DNA of 64,000 nucleotides from Syntrophobacter fumaroxidans MPOB (GCF_000014965.1 NC_008554.1:4142001-4206000), one strand, 5' to 3'; positions 28,137 to 36,938 are shown, counted from the stretch's first letter. Translations and numbers: made by a program. Notes: generated from the sequence alone by a model not told the origin.

Positions 28137-28739
28137 TCAAGCCATACTGATGACCTTGTCCGCCAGTTGCATTGCGGTGACGATATCGAGCATGTTGGTT
28201 GTTTCACCGACCTGCTTCTTCTCCAGGAGACCGAAATGGTTCAGACAGGTCCCGCAAACCAGTATGGTGACGCCTTCCCGTTCCAATTCCCGGAGCGCGT
28301 CGAGAGCCGCCGAACCCTCGGCGGTCAGCTTGACCCCTCCGTTGAGGAAGATGAGGCGCCACAGGTCCTGTCCCATTTCTTTCAAGGTTCCGATGAAGTT
28401 GACAACGAGCTTTCCGCCGAGCACGTCGTCTCCGCGACCCAGAAATTCGGTCGCCACGAGGACGGCGGTCCTGGTCTCCTCCCGCGCCTCATCGACCGGG
28501 AGCTCACACGGCGAGGACGTCGCGTCCCGGTTCCCCGTTATCTCGAAGGTTTCTCCCTGCTCCGAAACGCTGACCGCGTATCCGGCGCGGGCCAGGAAAC
28601 GGCTCACGTTCTCCTTCGCTGCGGGGTTGTCCACAATAACGCTGAACCGGGCAACGTCGCCCCGATCGACAACTTCCTTGGCTTTCAAAACCGGATGGGG
28701 ACAGGCCATGCCACGACAGTCGAGAGTTGCTTCGTTCAT
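28137..28739 (-). CDS. yedF: YedF: TusA-like plus DsrE-like selenium/sulfur transfer protein
   Basis: The 200-residue protein has an N-terminal TusA/SirA domain with the sulfur-carrying motif CRGMACPHPV (Cys in CPxP at about residue 13) and a C-terminal DsrE-like domain (from about residue 92: VLVATEFLGRGDDVLG, FLNGGVKL, ILVCGTCLNHFG). This two-domain form is the selenium-metabolism YedF that travels with selD. AAGAGGTG precedes ATG 28739. The C-terminal half is closely similar to the separate DsrE gene at 45.1 kb. Confidence 0.9.
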   Translation of the reverse strand: MNEATLDCRGMACPHPVLKAKEVVDRGDVARFSVIVDNPAAKENVSRFLARAGYAVSVSEQGETFEITGNRDATSSPCELPVDEAREETRTAVLVATEFLGRGDDVLGGKLVVNFIGTLKEMGQDLWRLIFLNGGVKLTAEGSAALDALRELEREGVTILVCGTCLNHFGLLEKKQVGETTNMLDIVTAMQLADKVISMA

Positions 28740-29292
28740 AGGAACACCTCTTGAGAATTCGTTGTTCGAGTCTGGTCGGGTGCCGATGCCGGTGTGGATC
28801 GCTCCGAACACATTGCGGCAGATGGTCCGCGGAAGCCCCATTGTCGCTCTGTCCGACGGTTTCCACCGGTTTACCCCGCCGGTGAAACCCGATTCGGGAC
28901 TCCGGGAGAAAACCGGGCCCGCGCGGCGTCTTCGTATCCAGTTTCGAAACGGTCCTTCCGGCTGTCCGCGAGCCGCGGCAACCACCCTCGGCCCCGTAGC
29001 GAAACGGTTCTCCGGCGTCCCTGCAAAACGAAAAGCCGCAAGGGTAAATCTACATCGGTTGGTTCAATCTGACAAATCGGCAAAATTACATGTGATGCCG
29101 TCAATGCATCGGAAATATCAATAGTTGAAGGAACGACGGGAGATTCCCGCCGGTCGGTGCGCCCATGGTGGAACAACGTTGCGGGCGTGCCTGGAGGCCG
29201 GCCGATCATCGTCGCGGTGGCGCGTGAAACAAAGTTTGGACCGTGCCGTAATGGAAGTAAAGGACGCGGTGGGAAATGCCCCGGGATCGGGC
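28740..29292. other. 553-bp stretch without supported genes
   Basis: Only frames antisense or offset to neighbours appear here. No promoter, RNA or repeat was recognised apart from a slightly AT-richer patch near 29070-29125. Confidence 0.5.
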
Positions 29293-29844
29293 TTACGAAA
29301 AGGTGGTCCTGGGCTCCCGAAATCCCCAGATGATCCCGGAGGCGGCGGCCAGCGCCACGACGCCCTCCGGGTCGGGTTCCATGAATGCATCGACGGTTCT
29401 CGGGGTGAGATCGACGATCTTCCAATGGGGCGATCGGATTTCCAGCCGCTCGACGACCACGCTCGACCCCGGTTTCTTTTCTTCCCGCAGTTCCGCGACT
29501 CTCCCGGAACTCTCCTCCGGGAAGGTCAAGGTCATTCTCCGGGGCTGCACGAAGGCGAGCACCCAGGAAACCCGGCGCAGCCGGCGCAGGCAGGTAACGA
29601 TCAGATGCCGGCCGAGGAAGAACAGGAAAAACCCTATGAGAAAACATGTGCCGATCAACAGCCACGCGAATAGAGGCGGGGGCGACTGGAAAACCGGGAC
29701 TCCGGGAAGGGCGCCCGTCACGATGGCCAGCAGGCCGATTCCCCAAAGCGTCAGGAAAACGCCGCCGATCAGGGCGATGATGCCGGCCACGACGAGAAAC
29801 CGTGCTTCCAGCTTCAGTTCGGGGTGTATGGGAATATCGTTCAT
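29293..29844 (-). CDS. Uncharacterised two-helix membrane protein
   Basis: The 183-residue protein has two transmembrane helices (about residues 17-44 and 58-82), then a basic stretch (RRLRRVSW) and a soluble C-terminal domain rich in beta-type sequence, with EEKKPGSSVVVERLEI. No family is recognised. The reading frame has the same codon bias as its neighbours. It is a single gene; the 390 bp to its right, up to element A, hold no gene. Confidence 0.6.
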   Translation of the reverse strand: MNDIPIHPELKLEARFLVVAGIIALIGGVFLTLWGIGLLAIVTGALPGVPVFQSPPPLFAWLLIGTCFLIGFFLFFLGRHLIVTCLRRLRRVSWVLAFVQPRRMTLTFPEESSGRVAELREEKKPGSSVVVERLEIRSPHWKIVDLTPRTVDAFMEPDPEGVVALAAASGIIWGFREPRTTFS

Positions 29845-30236
29845 CGGTCGAATCCTTCAGAAAACGCGGCAACCCCGGGATCTGCGCGTGCGGGTTCTTG
29901 AGCCCCGATCGCCTTCGTTCCCGGAAACAACGACACGCAGCGCGATCTCAAAACAACCTTCCGCCTGAGCCCCCCGGTCCGGGGGAACAACCGGGACCGG
30001 CAGGTGGTGCCCGCTTTTCATGGCGCCATCGATTACGATCACCATAACCTGTTTGTGCTTCAAATTGAAAGGGACTCTTCCCGGGGGTCGAGACGCGGGG
30101 CAAAATGAAAAGCCCGGCACGCGACCAAAGGCTCTGCGGGTGCTGGGCCTCTTCGGGCATAAGGGATACACGGCGGCAAACTTATCGACAGACAGCCTCG
30201 TTTCAAGACACTATAATGAAAAGCGTGGTCCCTCTG

Positions 30237-30473
30237 ATACGGATTTGCGTTCAGAATGATACTCTAAAAGCGTGGGGGACGTATCCCCCACACCCCCTCG
30301 CCGCTTCGCGGCTCCGTGTGGCGCTGCGGCGGCGGCCTTCGGCCAGTCGCCGACAGCGCCGAGCACTCGGCCTCACGCGCTTGCGCGTGTGGCCGAAACT
30401 TGGGGGGTGCGGGGGAATCATTCCCCCGCTCTTTTGTGCTTGAAAGATCCATCTCTTGAACGCAACTTCGTAT
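30237..30473. repeat. Element A: 237-bp compound palindromic element
   Basis: Outer inverted repeats of 17 bp (left ATACGGATTTGCGTTCA, right reading ATACGAAGTTGCGTTCA on the other strand, 15 of 17 identical) enclose two further hairpins, GTGGGGGA-cgta-TCCCCCAC at 30271-30290 and GCGGGGGAAT-c-ATTCCCCCGC at 30410-30430, and a structured centre containing GCCGC-tt-GCGGC, GGCC-ttc-GGCC and CACGCGC-tt-GCGCGTG. The two arms mirror each other, so the whole element can fold into one branched structure. It contains no gene of its own. Its ends match element B at 26.6 kb. Confidence 0.75.
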
Positions 30474-30496
30474 GAGATGTGAAAGGAAGCGAAACC

Positions 30497-30952
30497 GTGA
30501 GATTCCTGCAAATCCCGCGCGGACAATCCTTGTTACAGAGATGCCGACCGGCGGTCTTGAAGTTTTGGCTGCCGGCGGTGGCGGGAGTCCTCTGGTCCGG
30601 CGTGGGGATCGCGCTCTGCGTCACGGCATGCGGGTGGCTTTTGCCGACCCGTTGGCCTGTGAACGCTGCTGGAGCGGCGCTTGGATTCGGCTCCGGAGTC
30701 CTGGTCCATCGTTTCGGGTTTTCCCGGATTGCCGGGCGGAACATCGACCGTATCGCCGCTCAGCCCGACAAGGTCTGCCTGTTTGCCTTTCAGGCATGGC
30801 GGAGCTACCTGCTGATCGTCGTCATGGTCATCCTGGGATACGTGCTTCGCCATTCCCACCTTCCCCTGCCGGTGCTTGCCGTCATTTATTCCGCTGTCGG
30901 CACCGGCCTTGTCCTGAGCAGTACGCTCTACTACAGGCGCCTGTTCAAGTAG
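30497..30952 (+). CDS. Uncharacterised four-helix membrane protein
   Basis: The 151-residue protein has four predicted transmembrane helices (roughly residues 17-47, 52-75, 92-116 and 121-145) and the basic-ended C-terminus YYRRLFK. No family is recognised. GTG 30497 is preferred because AGGAAG lies 7 bp before it; an in-frame GTG at 30479 is possible. It begins directly after element A, whose right end supplies the upstream DNA. Confidence 0.6.
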   Translation: MRFLQIPRGQSLLQRCRPAVLKFWLPAVAGVLWSGVGIALCVTACGWLLPTRWPVNAAGAALGFGSGVLVHRFGFSRIAGRNIDRIAAQPDKVCLFAFQAWRSYLLIVVMVILGYVLRHSHLPLPVLAVIYSAVGTGLVLSSTLYYRRLFK

Positions 30953-31173
30953 CGGGCAACGGCTTGGGTGTTTTCATCGGCTCCCGGAAGTCGGATGCGG
31001 GCCCGACATCGGGACGACGGCTGTTCTCCGGGTGAGTGCGGCCACCGTGCGGGAACCTCGACAACCGCGACTCGAGCGTGGAGGACGATTCGCCCGTGAG
31101 CCCGGGTCCCGGGCTCCGGGAGCAAGGAAGAATCCAGGAAGTGAGTGCGGGGCTGGGAAGGGAGGGGCGGGAA

Positions 31174-31551
31174 TCAGCCGACGAATCCGAGGACATCCCT
31201 CAGCCTGCGCAACAACTCCGTTGCGTCGCGTCGGCCGGGCATGAGCGGAAGTGCGGAAAGAACGCCAAGACCTTCGCTCGCCTCGTGGAATTCGTCTTCG
31301 GAAAGCGGGCTGAGCACCGCGGTGTTGACCATGGCGTTGACCTCGATCAGTTTCGACACCAGGCTCAGCGGTTCCGTATCCGGCAACTTGGAATCAACGA
31401 TCGCAAGGTGCGGAAAAGCGTTGCGCACGGCGTCCAGAGATTCCTTGCCGGTCCCGGCCTGCTCGAGGCGGACGTCCGGGTCCGAGGCCAGGCCTTCGAT
31501 GAAGGCGCGAAGGGTTTCCGGGCGTGCGCTGACCAAAAGAATGCGGAGCAT
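31174..31551 (-). CDS. Stand-alone response-regulator receiver-like protein
   Basis: The 125-residue protein has a CheY-like fold: LRILLVSARPETLRAF replaces the acidic pocket start, AIVDSKLPD carries the phospho-acceptor Asp position, and a C-terminal helix follows. The usual DD pair near the N-terminus is absent (SAR), so phosphorylation may be lost or altered. GGAG lies before ATG 31551. It is the last gene downstream of the MinD/NifX cluster, 400 bp after the NifX gene, and could be a pseudo-receiver for that system (inference). Confidence 0.7.
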   Translation of the reverse strand: MLRILLVSARPETLRAFIEGLASDPDVRLEQAGTGKESLDAVRNAFPHLAIVDSKLPDTEPLSLVSKLIEVNAMVNTAVLSPLSEDEFHEASEGLGVLSALPLMPGRRDATELLRRLRDVLGFVG

Positions 31552-31957
31552 GATTTCTCCTTTTCGATGGGTGAAGAGGGCGGGCGGGTTTTCCAGGGAG
31601 AACCCCCTCAGCGTCCCCGTCGAAGTGAAATGCGCCGGCCGGGGCGATCGGGGAACCATCCGGCTGACGCTCATTGCGGCATTCCCCGCGGTCACTCAGA
31701 ACCGGATCGGATTTCTCCACGACGGCTCAGCCCGCCCCGCCACATTTCCTGAACCGGAGCTCGAATAAGGCCTGCAATCGTCGGCGAGCCTTTTTCGGAA
31801 CGCTCATTGCCGACCGCTCGTAATGCCCGTGGTGCAGAGCGGTTTCCCGGGTCTTGCGGCGTGTCCGGGAAACGGTGCGCCGCCCCGCGCCCTCGTGGAG
31901 GATGGTCTTCGGTGGAAGTGTCCGCCGTCCCCGTTCGGAGGATCACATGGTGCCCGC

Positions 31958-32341
31958 CTAACGTCCGCCGCCCCCTCCGCAGGTGAAATCGTTGGTGAAC
32001 TGCGGCAGACTTCCGTTCAGGTACGCCTTTACCGCGTCGCCCACGGTCAGAGCGTCGGCGCCGTAGAGGACGGAAATTCCCACCTGAGTGAACCCCATGA
32101 GCGGCCGCATGCCCATGCCCCCCGCGATGAGGACCTGGACGCCGTGCCGGGCCAGGTGATTGACGGGGGCCATGCAGCCGCCCTGCTGATGCGGGACGTT
32201 GGGCAGGGTCTTGACCTTCACGACCTTTCCGTCCGCGACTTCCACCAGTGTGTAAAGATCACAGTGGCCGAAATGGGCGCCGAGGGCGGATTCGAGACCG
32301 CCCGGATGGGTCGAGGGAATGGCGACAACTGTGCTTTTCAT
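31958..32341 (-). CDS. NifX/NifB-type dinitrogenase cofactor-binding family protein
   Basis: The 127-residue protein has the NifX/VnfX-like fold that binds metal-sulfur clusters in NafY, NifX and the orange protein ORP: GLESALGAHFGHCDLYTLVEV (shown by its start GLESALGAHFGH), VLIAGGMGMRPLMGF, and a C-terminal CGGGGGR. AGGAGAAAG precedes ATG 32341. It follows the two MinD genes by 151 bp. Two or three related proteins occur in this cluster. Confidence 0.85.
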   Translation of the reverse strand: MKSTVVAIPSTHPGGLESALGAHFGHCDLYTLVEVADGKVVKVKTLPNVPHQQGGCMAPVNHLARHGVQVLIAGGMGMRPLMGFTQVGISVLYGADALTVGDAVKAYLNGSLPQFTNDFTCGGGGGR

Positions 32342-32492
32342 GGTTCTTTCTCCTGATTGCGCTTGATCTTCTGCAACGTCATGAAACGCCGCACTCTGCC
32401 AAATAAACATCGGTTACACACGGCGATGGAGGACAGGTCGTTCTCCCGCCGACACTCATACATGCCTGGTTCCGCACGGGAGATTCGCCCGT

Positions 32493-33371
32493 CTAGCCGA
32501 TTCCGTTCATCAGCGCCTCGATTCGCGCCCAGGTGCTCGTGAGCTCCCGGCTGAAGGCCGCCTCGGGCAGTTCCGTTACCACCAGCCCCTGGATCATGGC
32601 CCGGGTGACGATCGGATCGTGTGGAAGACGGGCGAGCACCGGATAGTCCCTCTCCCGGCAGTACGCCTCGATGCGGGAGGCTTCATCCTGGTTGAGGTCG
32701 TGCTTGTTGATGATAACCGCGAAGGCAACCTGAAAGTGCCTGCACAGATCGGCCACCCGCTCCAGGTCATGCCGTCCCGACGGGGTGGGCTCGGTGACCG
32801 CCACTGCCAGATGGGTTCCCGAGAGGGAACTGATCACGGGACAGCCGATGCCCGGCGCCCCGTCGCAGAGCACCAGGTCCAGCCCTTTGGCGGTGGCCAG
32901 TTCCCGGGCCTGTTGTTTGAGCACCATGACCAGCCGGCCGGAGTTTTCCGCTCCCGGAAAGAGCTGGGCGTGGACCATGGGACCAAACCGCGTGGACGAG
33001 ACGTACCAGTGCCCGCAGTGTCTCAGTTCAAAGCGGATCGCCTCGGCCGGGCAGAAGGCCACGCACACCTTACAGCCCTCGCACCGGATGGGATCGACGG
33101 TATACCCTCGCTCCCCCTCACGTATCGCATCGAATCGACAAAGCGAGGCGCACACACCGCATCCGGTGCACCGCTCGCCGTCGATCCGGGCTTCGTAGCC
33201 CGAGAGGAAACGCTCCTCCCGTTCCCGAACGGGGCGGAGAAGCAAGTGGAGGTCGGGGGCGTCCACGTCCAGGTCGCAAACGACTTTGTTTGCAGCCAGG
33301 TGAGCGAAGGCGCCGGTAAGCGAGGTCTTGCCCGTTCCGCCCTTGCCGCTGATGATCACGATCTCACGCAT
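32493..33371 (-). CDS. MinD/CooC-type ATPase with ferredoxin insert (first of pair)
   Basis: The 292-residue P-loop ATPase has the deviant Walker A SGKGGTGKTS (about 7-16). Inserted after the first third are two [4Fe-4S] motifs, CTGCGVCASLC and CEGCKVCVAFC. The Walker B region is DLVLCDGAPGIGCP. Such ferredoxin-MinD proteins act with NifX-like partners in the orange protein complex of Desulfovibrio. The start overlaps the end of the other MinD gene by 8 bp. The exact task (cluster loading or positioning) is unknown. Confidence 0.88.
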   Translation of the reverse strand: MREIVIISGKGGTGKTSLTGAFAHLAANKVVCDLDVDAPDLHLLLRPVREREERFLSGYEARIDGERCTGCGVCASLCRFDAIREGERGYTVDPIRCEGCKVCVAFCPAEAIRFELRHCGHWYVSSTRFGPMVHAQLFPGAENSGRLVMVLKQQARELATAKGLDLVLCDGAPGIGCPVISSLSGTHLAVAVTEPTPSGRHDLERVADLCRHFQVAFAVIINKHDLNQDEASRIEAYCRERDYPVLARLPHDPIVTRAMIQGLVVTELPEAAFSRELTSTWARIEALMNGIG

Positions 33372-34245
33372 GGGCCGCCTCCCGCGGGCGGGACCGCTCC
33401 GCCAGGTCACGGATTTCATCGCGCAGGGAGACAAAGGTCTCCTTGAGCCGCGGGGATACTTCCGCAATGACCCTGCCGCGGGCGTAGGCCTCGGCGATGG
33501 CCCTGTCGAAAGGGATCTCGGTCAGGATCGGAAGTCCTTTGTCCCGGCAGAACCGATAGAGGTCGTCGGTGCCAAGCCCCGCGCGGTTGACCACGGCGCC
33601 CATGGGTTTTCCCAGAGGGGAAAAGGCTTCCCATGCCAACCGGAAGTCGTAAAAGCCGAAGGGGGTGGGTTCGGTGACCAGAAGGATCAGATCGCTGTCA
33701 ATGACGGCATTTACCGCGGGACAGCTGACGCCCGGCGGGGCGTCGATGATGGCGTCCCGAGCGCTTTGCGCGATCATTTCGTTGAGCTTTGCCTTGACCA
33801 GGCGCATGAAAGGCGGGCTCATCGCTTCGCCCACCCGCAGCCGACCCATGAGAAATCCGATTGTCCCGGCCCGGCCCCGGTTGATTTCCCCCAGTTCGCG
33901 CGTGCCGGGGGAAAGCGCCTTCTCCGGGCACAAGGCGATGCAGCCGCCGCAGCCGTGGCACATCTCGGGGAAGGTCAGTATGAGTTTGCCCATCGCACAT
34001 ATGGCCTTGAACTGGCAAAGCTCGGAACAGGCGCCGCAAAAGGTGCACCTGGAGGCGTCGACGACGGGGACCTCCATATGGGCCGCTTCGCTCTCCTCGA
34101 GATTCGGTCTGAGGAAGAGATGCAGGTTGGGCTCTTCGACATCGAGGTCCACGGCCACCAGCGGCCGATCCCAGATCGTGGCAAGAGATGCGGCCACCGT
34201 GGTCTTGCCCGTTCCGCCCTTGCCGCTCGCCACGGAAACGATCAT
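33364..34245 (-). CDS. MinD/CooC-type ATPase with ferredoxin insert (second of pair)
   Basis: The 293-residue paralogue has Walker A SGKGGTGKTT (about 7-16), Fe-S motifs CTFCGACSELC and CHGCGGCIALC, and the Walker B region AIIDAPPGVSCP. Like its partner it starts with the P-loop nearly at the N-terminus. ATG 34245 overlaps the NifX stop (ATGA). The pairing of two such ATPases is the typical layout of ORP clusters. Confidence 0.88.
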   Translation of the reverse strand: MIVSVASGKGGTGKTTVAASLATIWDRPLVAVDLDVEEPNLHLFLRPNLEESEAAHMEVPVVDASRCTFCGACSELCQFKAICAMGKLILTFPEMCHGCGGCIALCPEKALSPGTRELGEINRGRAGTIGFLMGRLRVGEAMSPPFMRLVKAKLNEMIAQSARDAIIDAPPGVSCPAVNAVIDSDLILLVTEPTPFGFYDFRLAWEAFSPLGKPMGAVVNRAGLGTDDLYRFCRDKGLPILTEIPFDRAIAEAYARGRVIAEVSPRLKETFVSLRDEIRDLAERSRPREAAHA

Positions 34246-34607
34246 TTTTCGCCCTCCCGGTTCGGGCCGTCGGCAACGCGCACCGAACCGCTCTTGAACC
34301 GCTCCAGGGCCTCCCGTACGGTCATTCCATCCAGGTCCTGCACGATCTGAATTCCTACCGCGGTCAGGGCCTGAAAAGCCTTGGGGCCGACATATCCGGT
34401 GAGCAGGCACTCGGCGCCGGCCTGCACGATGAGTTGGGCGGCCTGTATTCCAGCGCCCTGGGCCAGAATTTGCGATCGGCCGTTGTCGATGTACCGGGTC
34501 TCCATGGTTTCAAGATCCACGATCACGAACCCGGCAGTCCGGCCGAACCGGGGATCCACCCGGTCATCGAGACCGGGCCCTTCACTCGTAACGGCAATTT
34601 TTCTCAC
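34242..34607 (-). CDS. NifX-type cofactor-binding protein
   Basis: The 121-residue protein starts MRKIAVTSEG and has VDPRFGRTAGFVIVD, AQGAGIQAAQLI and CLLTGYVGPKAF, the conserved blocks of the NifX/ORP family. It lies between the NifU-like gene (45 bp upstream) and the MinD pair (4-bp overlap), so it is probably co-made with the ATPases. Confidence 0.85.
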   Translation of the reverse strand: MRKIAVTSEGPGLDDRVDPRFGRTAGFVIVDLETMETRYIDNGRSQILAQGAGIQAAQLIVQAGAECLLTGYVGPKAFQALTAVGIQIVQDLDGMTVREALERFKSGSVRVADGPNREGEK

Positions 34608-34652
34608 TTCGTGCTCCCTCTCCGAAATAGGGCATGACGGGCATGCCCGCTC

Positions 34653-35117
34653 CTATTCTTCCGCCGTGGGCGTCGCGAGATGGTGGCGATGCGGCGGCGC
34701 GGCCACATGGTTGTGGATCGCCGTCTGCAGCGTCGCGGCGGCCAGATACGCGCAATGATGATGGTCTTCGGGCAGGTCCTCGATCATGTCGAGAATCGTG
34801 TCTCCTTCGATCATGGCCGCGTCGTCGAGGTTCCTCCCTATCGCGAGCATCACGGCGAGAAATCCGCAGGCCTTGCTGGGGCCGCATCCGTCGGTCACGA
34901 AAGAGCCGTCGACGATTTCGTCTTCCTGAATCTCGAGGTGGATCTCCATCGTTTCCCCGCAAGGGCCGGTCACCTTGGCGGAAGAAGTCGCCTTGGGCAA
35001 TTTCCCGAATTTGATCTGTCGCGGATTCGTGTTCGGCTCTTTGGGGCCGTAGCTTTTTTGGGTCTGACTGCTGATCAGTTTCTCCAGGTCGCTCATCTGC
35101 CGCAATCCTTTGTGCAT
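34653..35117 (-). CDS. NifU/IscU-like iron-sulfur scaffold protein
   Basis: The 154-residue protein contains the scaffold pattern TGPCGETMEIHLEIQ, TDGCGPSKACG (Cys pair) and EDHHHCAYLAAATL, consistent with the three-Cys NifU_N/IscU family. The C-terminus is His-rich (PPHRHH). ATG 35117 follows GGAG at 5 bp; an alternative ATG 35096 is possible. As first gene of the unit, it lies about 80 bp after a sigma54-type promoter. Confidence 0.82.
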   Translation of the reverse strand: MHKGLRQMSDLEKLISSQTQKSYGPKEPNTNPRQIKFGKLPKATSSAKVTGPCGETMEIHLEIQEDEIVDGSFVTDGCGPSKACGFLAVMLAIGRNLDDAAMIEGDTILDMIEDLPEDHHHCAYLAAATLQTAIHNHVAAPPHRHHLATPTAEE

Positions 35118-35198
35118 GATTCTCCGCTGCAGCTCCGCTGCCATCGCTGTTCACTCAACGCAACCGGAATGACACCCGGTCATGGACCCCGGTGGTGG

Positions 35199-35214
35199 TG
35201 CAATACTCATTCCA
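35199..35214 (-). promoter_or_regulatory. Predicted sigma54 promoter of the NifU-NifX-MinD operon
   Basis: On the minus strand, TGGAATGAGTATTGCA has the invariant GG and GC dinucleotides exactly 10 bp apart and the -12 block TTGCA. It lies 82 bp before the NifU-like start, with a palindrome about 120 bp further upstream at 35336-35352, the usual place of an enhancer site. Confidence 0.65.
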
Positions 35215-35298
35215 GGTGGAGGTGTTTCTCCCGGATTCCACCGGGACGGCGAGGATAATTCGGCATGCGTGTACTTGGTGCGGGCTTTCAGAAGAGAT

Positions 35299-35327
35299 GG
35301 GCATGGGTGCAAACTGGACCCATGCCC
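35299..35327. other. Perfect 10-bp inverted repeat upstream of the sigma54 promoter
   Basis: GGGCATGGGT and ACCCATGCCC flank a 9-bp spacer. On the minus strand it is followed by ATCTCTTCT, so it could end the upstream DUF5320-NifX transcript, or be a second protein-binding site next to the palindrome at 35336. Confidence 0.55.
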
Positions 35328-35335
35328 TGAGGAGA

Positions 35336-35352
35336 GGGAACAAAATGTTCCC
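35336..35352. promoter_or_regulatory. Perfect palindrome, predicted upstream activator site
   Basis: GGGAACA-AAA-TGTTCCC is a perfect 7+7 palindrome in the gap before the NifU-like gene. Near-copies occur upstream of the DUF5320 gene (36939-36954 and 36961-36975), also behind a sigma54-type promoter. Confidence 0.7.
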
Positions 35353-35743
35353 ATTTGCTCTGCAGATCTGAAGCTCCACCGATCTCGTAAGCAAGCAGCC
35401 GACCGGCACCGGGGCGCCGCTGTCTCGGCGCGAGCCTGACCGGCCCTTTCCGGGCGGCGATGACCGGACCTGCTCCGTTGGACCTGCTTATGAACGCCGC
35501 CGCAGGCACCCTTTGATCCAACACGGTCGCTCTCTCGGCTATTCCGGACGGCAAGACGCTCCCGTTTCTCCGCGCCGCCCTGCCGGACAGCGCCCCCACC
35601 GATCGGCCCGGGCGGCTCTTTCGTCCGCTCGATGGCCGCTCGATTCATCTGGGCGCATCGCTCGGGCTGCAAAGGTTCTGTCCGTCAAGGCACCGATCGT
35701 CATGGCGGCTCATCGGCATCACGGCATCGGAACAGGGAACATT

Positions 35744-36244
35744 CTACCGGCGGGGAGCGTTTCCGCCGCCTCCTCTGCGTCCGTTTCCCTTTCCCATTCC
35801 TTTTCCGCCTCCACATCCCCGGCCTCGACCCATGCCGCGTCCAGGCCCCGTGCCTTTTCCTCCGCAGCCGAGCATGCCCGCGCCGGGTCCCGTTCCCGTA
35901 TCCGTTGCCGAATCGGCCTCACTCGACAATCCGCCCGCCTTGAAGCGTGCGACCGCCTCGCGAATGGACCCGCTCATGCCCGTTATCATGCGGACGCCGA
36001 CCGCCGCCAGCGCCTGGTGTGCCTTGGGGCCGATCGTGCCGGTAATGACGGCCGCGGCGCCCTTGTTGTACACGAGCTGAGCCGCACTGGTCCCCGCCCC
36101 GGTTGGGGCGTCGATGTCGGGATTCGTCACGGTCTCGAACCGCATTGTTTCGGGATCGATCAAAAGAAAATAACGGCTTCTTCCGAAGCGAGGATATACC
36201 TCGCTGTCCAGATTCGGTTCCGGTGCTGATACAGCGATTCTCAT
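35744..36244 (-). CDS. NifX-type protein with Gly/Arg/Met-rich tail
   Basis: The 166-residue protein has a NifX/ORP-type domain (residues about 1-105: VYPRFGRSRYFLLID, GAGTSAAQLVYN, AVITGTIGPKAH) and a low-complexity tail of about 55 residues built of Gly, Arg, Lys and Met with two Cys (MLGCGGKG and GRGCGGGKG). Such Cys/Gly-rich tails occur in ORP-type proteins. It lies 102 bp after the DUF5320 gene in the same direction. Confidence 0.83.
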   Translation of the reverse strand: MRIAVSAPEPNLDSEVYPRFGRSRYFLLIDPETMRFETVTNPDIDAPTGAGTSAAQLVYNKGAAAVITGTIGPKAHQALAAVGVRMITGMSGSIREAVARFKAGGLSSEADSATDTGTGPGAGMLGCGGKGTGPGRGMGRGRGCGGGKGMGKGNGRRGGGGNAPRR

Positions 36245-36346
36245 TCACATCCCTTTCCGTCGGGATCGATCCGATCCGCATGGGGGTTTTCAGGATCGCA
36301 CCCATGGGGCAGCCTCCTCTCGGAAGCTCTCCCGTCATGTTATCCG

Positions 36347-36694
36347 TCACTCTGCGTTCCGATCCCTCTCGATTTGGGCTATCCTTGCCCTGGCGGCGTC
36401 AAGCGCCCCTTCAAGGTGCGCGATGTGGTCCCTGAGGACATTGAGTTCATCCCGGGGAGCCGACCGGGTATAGCCCGCGGCTTCGAAGCGGCCTCTTCCG
36501 GCGCACGGCCGGACGGGAGCCGCCATCCCGGCGGTGAATCGTCTCCACCCTCGGCCGCGACCCGGGCCCCGACCAAAGAATGGTCCGTGGTATCCCTCCA
36601 GTGCGTCGCCCTCGACTGCACCACTGCAAAAACCGAGTTGCCTGCCCGTCATGGGGCCCAGTCCTTGCGGACCGGTTCTGTCTTTGCCCGGCAT
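36347..36694 (-). CDS. DUF5320-family protein
   Basis: The 115-residue protein starts MPGKDRTGPQGLGPMTGRQLG, the well-known N-terminal block of DUF5320 (kept here to its first part: GPQGLGPMTGR), then a Gly/Arg-rich centre and a C-terminal coiled coil (LNVLRDHIAHLEGALDAAR). This family commonly accompanies NifX/MinD clusters. The function is unknown. ATG 36694 follows an upstream AGGGAGGAACG. It is the first gene behind the second sigma54-type promoter. Confidence 0.82.
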   Translation of the reverse strand: MPGKDRTGPQGLGPMTGRQLGFCSGAVEGDALEGYHGPFFGRGPGRGRGWRRFTAGMAAPVRPCAGRGRFEAAGYTRSAPRDELNVLRDHIAHLEGALDAARARIAQIERDRNAE

Positions 36695-36855
36695 GGTCGT
36701 TCCTCCCTGGTTCAAAAGGATTGTTTCCGTCAGAAGCGGATCGAAGCCGGTTGCATGAAATGCGAGGAGCGCACACCGTCCTTGCGGGGGCAAGCGCCCG
36801 TGAAGCGCGCCGGCTCCGGTAGCCCGTTTCTGAGCCGATACCCGACCCTGTCCGG

Positions 36856-36871
36856 GGCAAAATTCATGCCG
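36856..36871 (-). promoter_or_regulatory. Predicted sigma54 promoter of the DUF5320-NifX unit
   Basis: On the minus strand, CGGCATGAATTTTGCC has GG and GC 10 bp apart and is close to the consensus TGGCACG-N4-TTGC. It lies 162 bp before the DUF5320 start, with palindromic sites 70-120 bp further upstream. Confidence 0.65.
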
Positions 36872-36938
36872 GAGGAGAGAACAACACGAGGGTTGCGGGA
36901 ATACGCATCCCGCCGGAACGAACGAAAGGTGGGCTGAA

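Noticed and set aside
29125-29673. 182-codon plus-strand ORF
   Set aside because: Antisense to the membrane protein at 29293-29844, whose hydrophobic pattern is protein-like.
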